Assembly: GCF_001949145.1 (NCBI RefSeq) | Contig: NW_019091399.1 | Span: forward strand, 36,064-56,299 | DNA: 20,236 nt | DNA from: Acanthaster planci | Taxonomy: Eukaryota > Echinodermata > Asteroidea > Valvatida > Acanthasteridae | Direction of reading: 5' to 3' | Shown: positions 17,898-20,236 of the stretch, piece after piece | Layout of the letters: every line of letters begins with the position of its first letter | Position numbering within the stretch: position 1 is the first letter of the stretch | The notes under the pieces: model-generated | Databases searched by the model: none | What the model was told of the DNA's origin: nothing | What the model saw: only the letters and a program-made list of their open reading frames with translations | Translations under genes and position numbers: made by a program

Positions 17898-18494
17898 TTT
17901 GCATCAATGTGCTTGAACTTGAGGCAATTTTTGAAGCCCTCAGCCACTTCCGGCCTAGAAATACAAAATAGAAAACAAAGGAAAGAGTTTTATATACAGA
18001 TGCCACTTGACACCCTGTGCACAAACCCTATGAGAGTGGTTTGAAAATTGTCTTTTCTAGGTAAACGATATGGTATTTTCCCTCATAAATAGAACTTTCC
18101 TGGACACATTTTTGCTTTCTGATGGCTATTAATAGAACATTGTAGGGAATAGTTACTGGTGTCTGTATATATGGAACTCTTGCCAAAACAAAAATTTACG
18201 GAATTAGCATTTTGCATTCAGACACTTTGTTGTGTTAAGCATACCTGTCCATGTAGGGCCCATTTGATTAGGTTGATCCAGATCCTGATCAGTGATTTGA
18301 TATCTGTTTACAGACACCAGAACCTGCTTAGTGGCTGGAGTGAACCAGTGTTAAGATTGATCTATTCAAGATCCAGATCCCGTGTGAAACAAAAAGACGC
18401 TCACATGGGCATACATTTACAAGTATTTTCGATGTACCGTATGAAGAGGTTGACAGTAAAATTATTAAATGAAGGAGTCTTACACCAGACAAGT

Positions 18495-18571
18495 ATACAC
18501 ATACATGTACGTGTATGTGGCTTGTACGTACGTGTACACGTACCATACCGGTACATGTACGTACATGTACA
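18495..18571. repeat. Palindrome cluster of TACATGTA/GTAC type
   Basis: gtacatgtacgtacatgtac (18551-18570) is a perfect 20-bp palindrome and gtacgtgtacacgtac (18528-18543) a perfect 16-bp one. A third, imperfect palindrome precedes them. The whole stretch is made of alternating purine-pyrimidine GTAC/CATG/CGTG steps. Confidence 0.9.
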
Positions 18572-19006
18572 TCTACTACTGTTGTTTCAGTCTGGCAATG
18601 ACCAGACCATGATGTCATACATTTCAATACACTTCCAAGCCTGTTGCTTGATACATTTCATGCAGTGCAGATGTTTCTTTTAGTTAATTTTTGGCATTTT
18701 CCATTTTGACATTTTCTTCCCAGGTGCTATTCACAATTCAGCATGCAGCCTTACATGTACTGTACGTGTACGTCGTGTCTCAAATCATCAATTTGATGTA
18801 ACTCAAAAATTGTGAAGTTTCTGTGCTCTCTGCAGTTTGGTAAGTCTCTTTCCTATCCTGAACTTGAGAAGCTCAAATTTATGAACAAGGTACCGGTAGG
18901 AAACAATTCCATAAACCCACACCACTGATTTTTCCCTGCAGTGATCTACAGTCATCTAAAAGCAAAACCGTGTCATAAAAACCTCAATTTTTTCATTGAA
19001 AATATT

Positions 19007-19108
19007 GTGATCTGTGTGCAACTTTTTATCACATTCGGTTCTTTTGTAATGAATTTTGTGATCCACGTGCAATGGTTTATCACATTTGGTTCTTCTGAAA
19101 TTGGGATC
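19007..19108. repeat. 51-bp tandem duplication
   Basis: 19007-19057 and 19058-19108 are diverged copies starting gtgatctgtgtgcaac and gtgatccacgtgcaat. The period is a multiple of three, so the minus-strand frame shows a 17-residue repeat (EPNVINHCTWIT, EPNVIKSCTQIT). I see no other sign that this is coding. Confidence 0.7.
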
Positions 19109-20236
19109 ATTTTGTAATGATGTTTTTGTCCGTTGTACATGTATAAACCCAGCAGCATGAAAACTTGTATTGAGCACCACGCGACCATTCTGAATTAAAC
19201 TTCCACGCATACAGGTCTGACTAATACACTCAGATCCAGCAGCATAGTGCACAGGAAAATTGACATCTGTTCCGTATTATGTCCTCCATCTTAGATTCAG
19301 TAATAACAAGAAATTCACTTTAAAAATTACAAGTGCAAGTGCAATTTTTTGGCTAAACCTGTGCCAAAAACTGAACTTTGACACTTGGAACTTGCTCTGT
19401 TAGTGCCGTGTACAGTACAGTAGGGCTGCATTACATGTACATGTACATGACATGTATCAATACATGTAAAGACAATTTGGATAGGAAGATATTGGCACAT
19501 TGCTCAAGTCTTACAGTAATATTCCTTGTCACAGGGGATAGTTATTTTCATTGGATGTGTTGGCTGAAAGTACATGCAACTGCCACGTTTGATAGACATT
19601 TTAGGTATTATTTGACACTTGAAGACCAGGATGCATATTGTACGAAATGTTCCTGTTGGGAACTTTGTCAGTATTCCCCTTCCGGCAAGAGCAAAATTTG
19701 AAATAAATGAAATACAATGACTTTTACAAACTGACTGAACTACCAGCCTTATTTTCCTTACAATGTTTATTCAGTATTCATTGTTCTGGTCTTTGGGTTT
19801 GTTATCAACATGCAATAAGGCCAAGAGTGTCAGCAGTATCCAATATACATGTACTTGTGTCATGTAAACCTGTCATCGTACTAAAACCTATTCTTTGAAT
19901 ATTTCCTTGCTACATTCTCAGCTCAATTATGCATCTTTTCATAATTCATATAGAAAGTTTAAAGTGTATTTTAAACTTGAAAGTTTCAAGTGGTGAAAGT
20001 AAAAGTTTGGTTTTGCAGATTCTCCAGTAAAACAATAGTACCTTCCTGTTTACATGTACCTTTGTTGCATAAAGGGAGAGTCAAAAAAGCACACACGTAC
20101 ATGTAGACAGCCTGAAGTCATTAGAGATTGGCTGAAGATAGTGACAGGCTTAAGTTAGCATTGGTGCTTAAGTTGACAGAGGTAGACTGGCCGATGTCGG
20201 CCGAAGTGGATACGCTGACAGTAGAGGTAGACAAGA

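Larger units (their letters stand above)
584..20104. repeat. Dispersed TACATGTA palindrome family
   Basis: The 8-mer occurs about 35 times across the window, against roughly 0.3 expected for a random 8-mer in 20 kb. Clear copies lie near 584, 1028, 1082, 1099, 1304, 1319, 2808, 4942, 6017-6037, 6328, 6723, 7010, 8910, 9817, 12236, 13120, 13222, 15538, 16670, 17044, 18502, 18551-18570, 18750, 19136, 19431-19468, 19848, 20050 and 20096. Many are tandem (TACATGTACATGTA). They occur in non-coding DNA and inside all four mobile-element classes except the short Penelope piece. Confidence 0.85.
17898..20236. other. Non-coding flank right of the Polinton
   Basis: No gene can be supported. The longest open frame (18159-18683, plus) has no recognisable domain and its second half is translated palindromic repeat. 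Contents are the palindrome clusters at 18495-18571 and 19431-19468, the 51-bp duplication at 19007-19108, and a small hairpin ggccgatgtcggcc at 20189-20202 between two near-copies of a gacag...aggtagac motif. Confidence 0.5.

Noticed and set aside
3600-18100. Long terminal inverted repeats of the Polinton
   Set aside because: No long match between the two ends was visible by eye; a computed self-alignment of 3000-4900 against 17300-18500 would decide.
18159-18683. 174-codon plus-strand open frame
   Set aside because: Composition is Cys/His/Val/Tyr-rich because it translates GTAC palindromes; no domain, and no coding bias seen.

Overview
This window looks like a transposable-element graveyard from an animal nuclear genome, probably a marine invertebrate. 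There is no operon structure or ribosome-binding-site pattern. There are remnants of four classes of eukaryotic mobile element (Ty3/gypsy, Penelope-like, Polinton/Maverick, hAT), and one transposase has a canonical GT-AG intron. The 8-mer TACATGTA occurs roughly 35 times in 20 kb by my hand count, about 100-fold more than chance. I cannot name the species. No intact host gene could be supported.

Layout. 1-2460, minus strand: decayed Ty3/gypsy-type retrotransposon, with a coiled-coil piece, a capsid-like gag, a CCHC zinc knuckle and a retropepsin with a D-S-G site; it runs off the left edge before reverse transcriptase. 2540-3300: non-coding, shuffled short repeats and a hairpin. 3287-3760: a near-perfect 50-bp inverted repeat enclosing the C-terminal end of a Penelope-like GIY-YIG endonuclease. 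About 3719-17897: a broken Polinton/Maverick (virus-like DNA transposon). It carries a plus-strand structural-type gene (4882-5735, tail near 10205-10377). A minus-strand block follows (10492-14411), with several unnamed genes, a penton-like candidate, an FtsK/A32-like packaging ATPase and the end of a double-jelly-roll major capsid protein. The element ends with a plus-strand DDE integrase (14666-15710) and a convergent protein-primed family B DNA polymerase (15725-17400).

A hAT transposon (about 5736-10204, transposase on minus) appears to sit inside the plus-strand Polinton gene. The polymerase ends in a minisatellite of nine ~58-bp copies (17380-17897) whose unit appears to be a piece of the polymerase gene itself. 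17898-20236 is non-coding apart from palindromes and a 51-bp tandem duplication.

Together the Polinton genes would have supplied replication (polymerase), chromosomal insertion (integrase) and particle assembly (capsid proteins, ATPase). Nearly all carry frameshifts or stops, so this copy is not functional. No adenain-like protease was found. The most novel-looking signal is that TACATGTA palindromes inside transposon coding regions look like insertions of multiples of six bases (CATGTA) at pre-existing TA sites, mostly preserving the reading frame.
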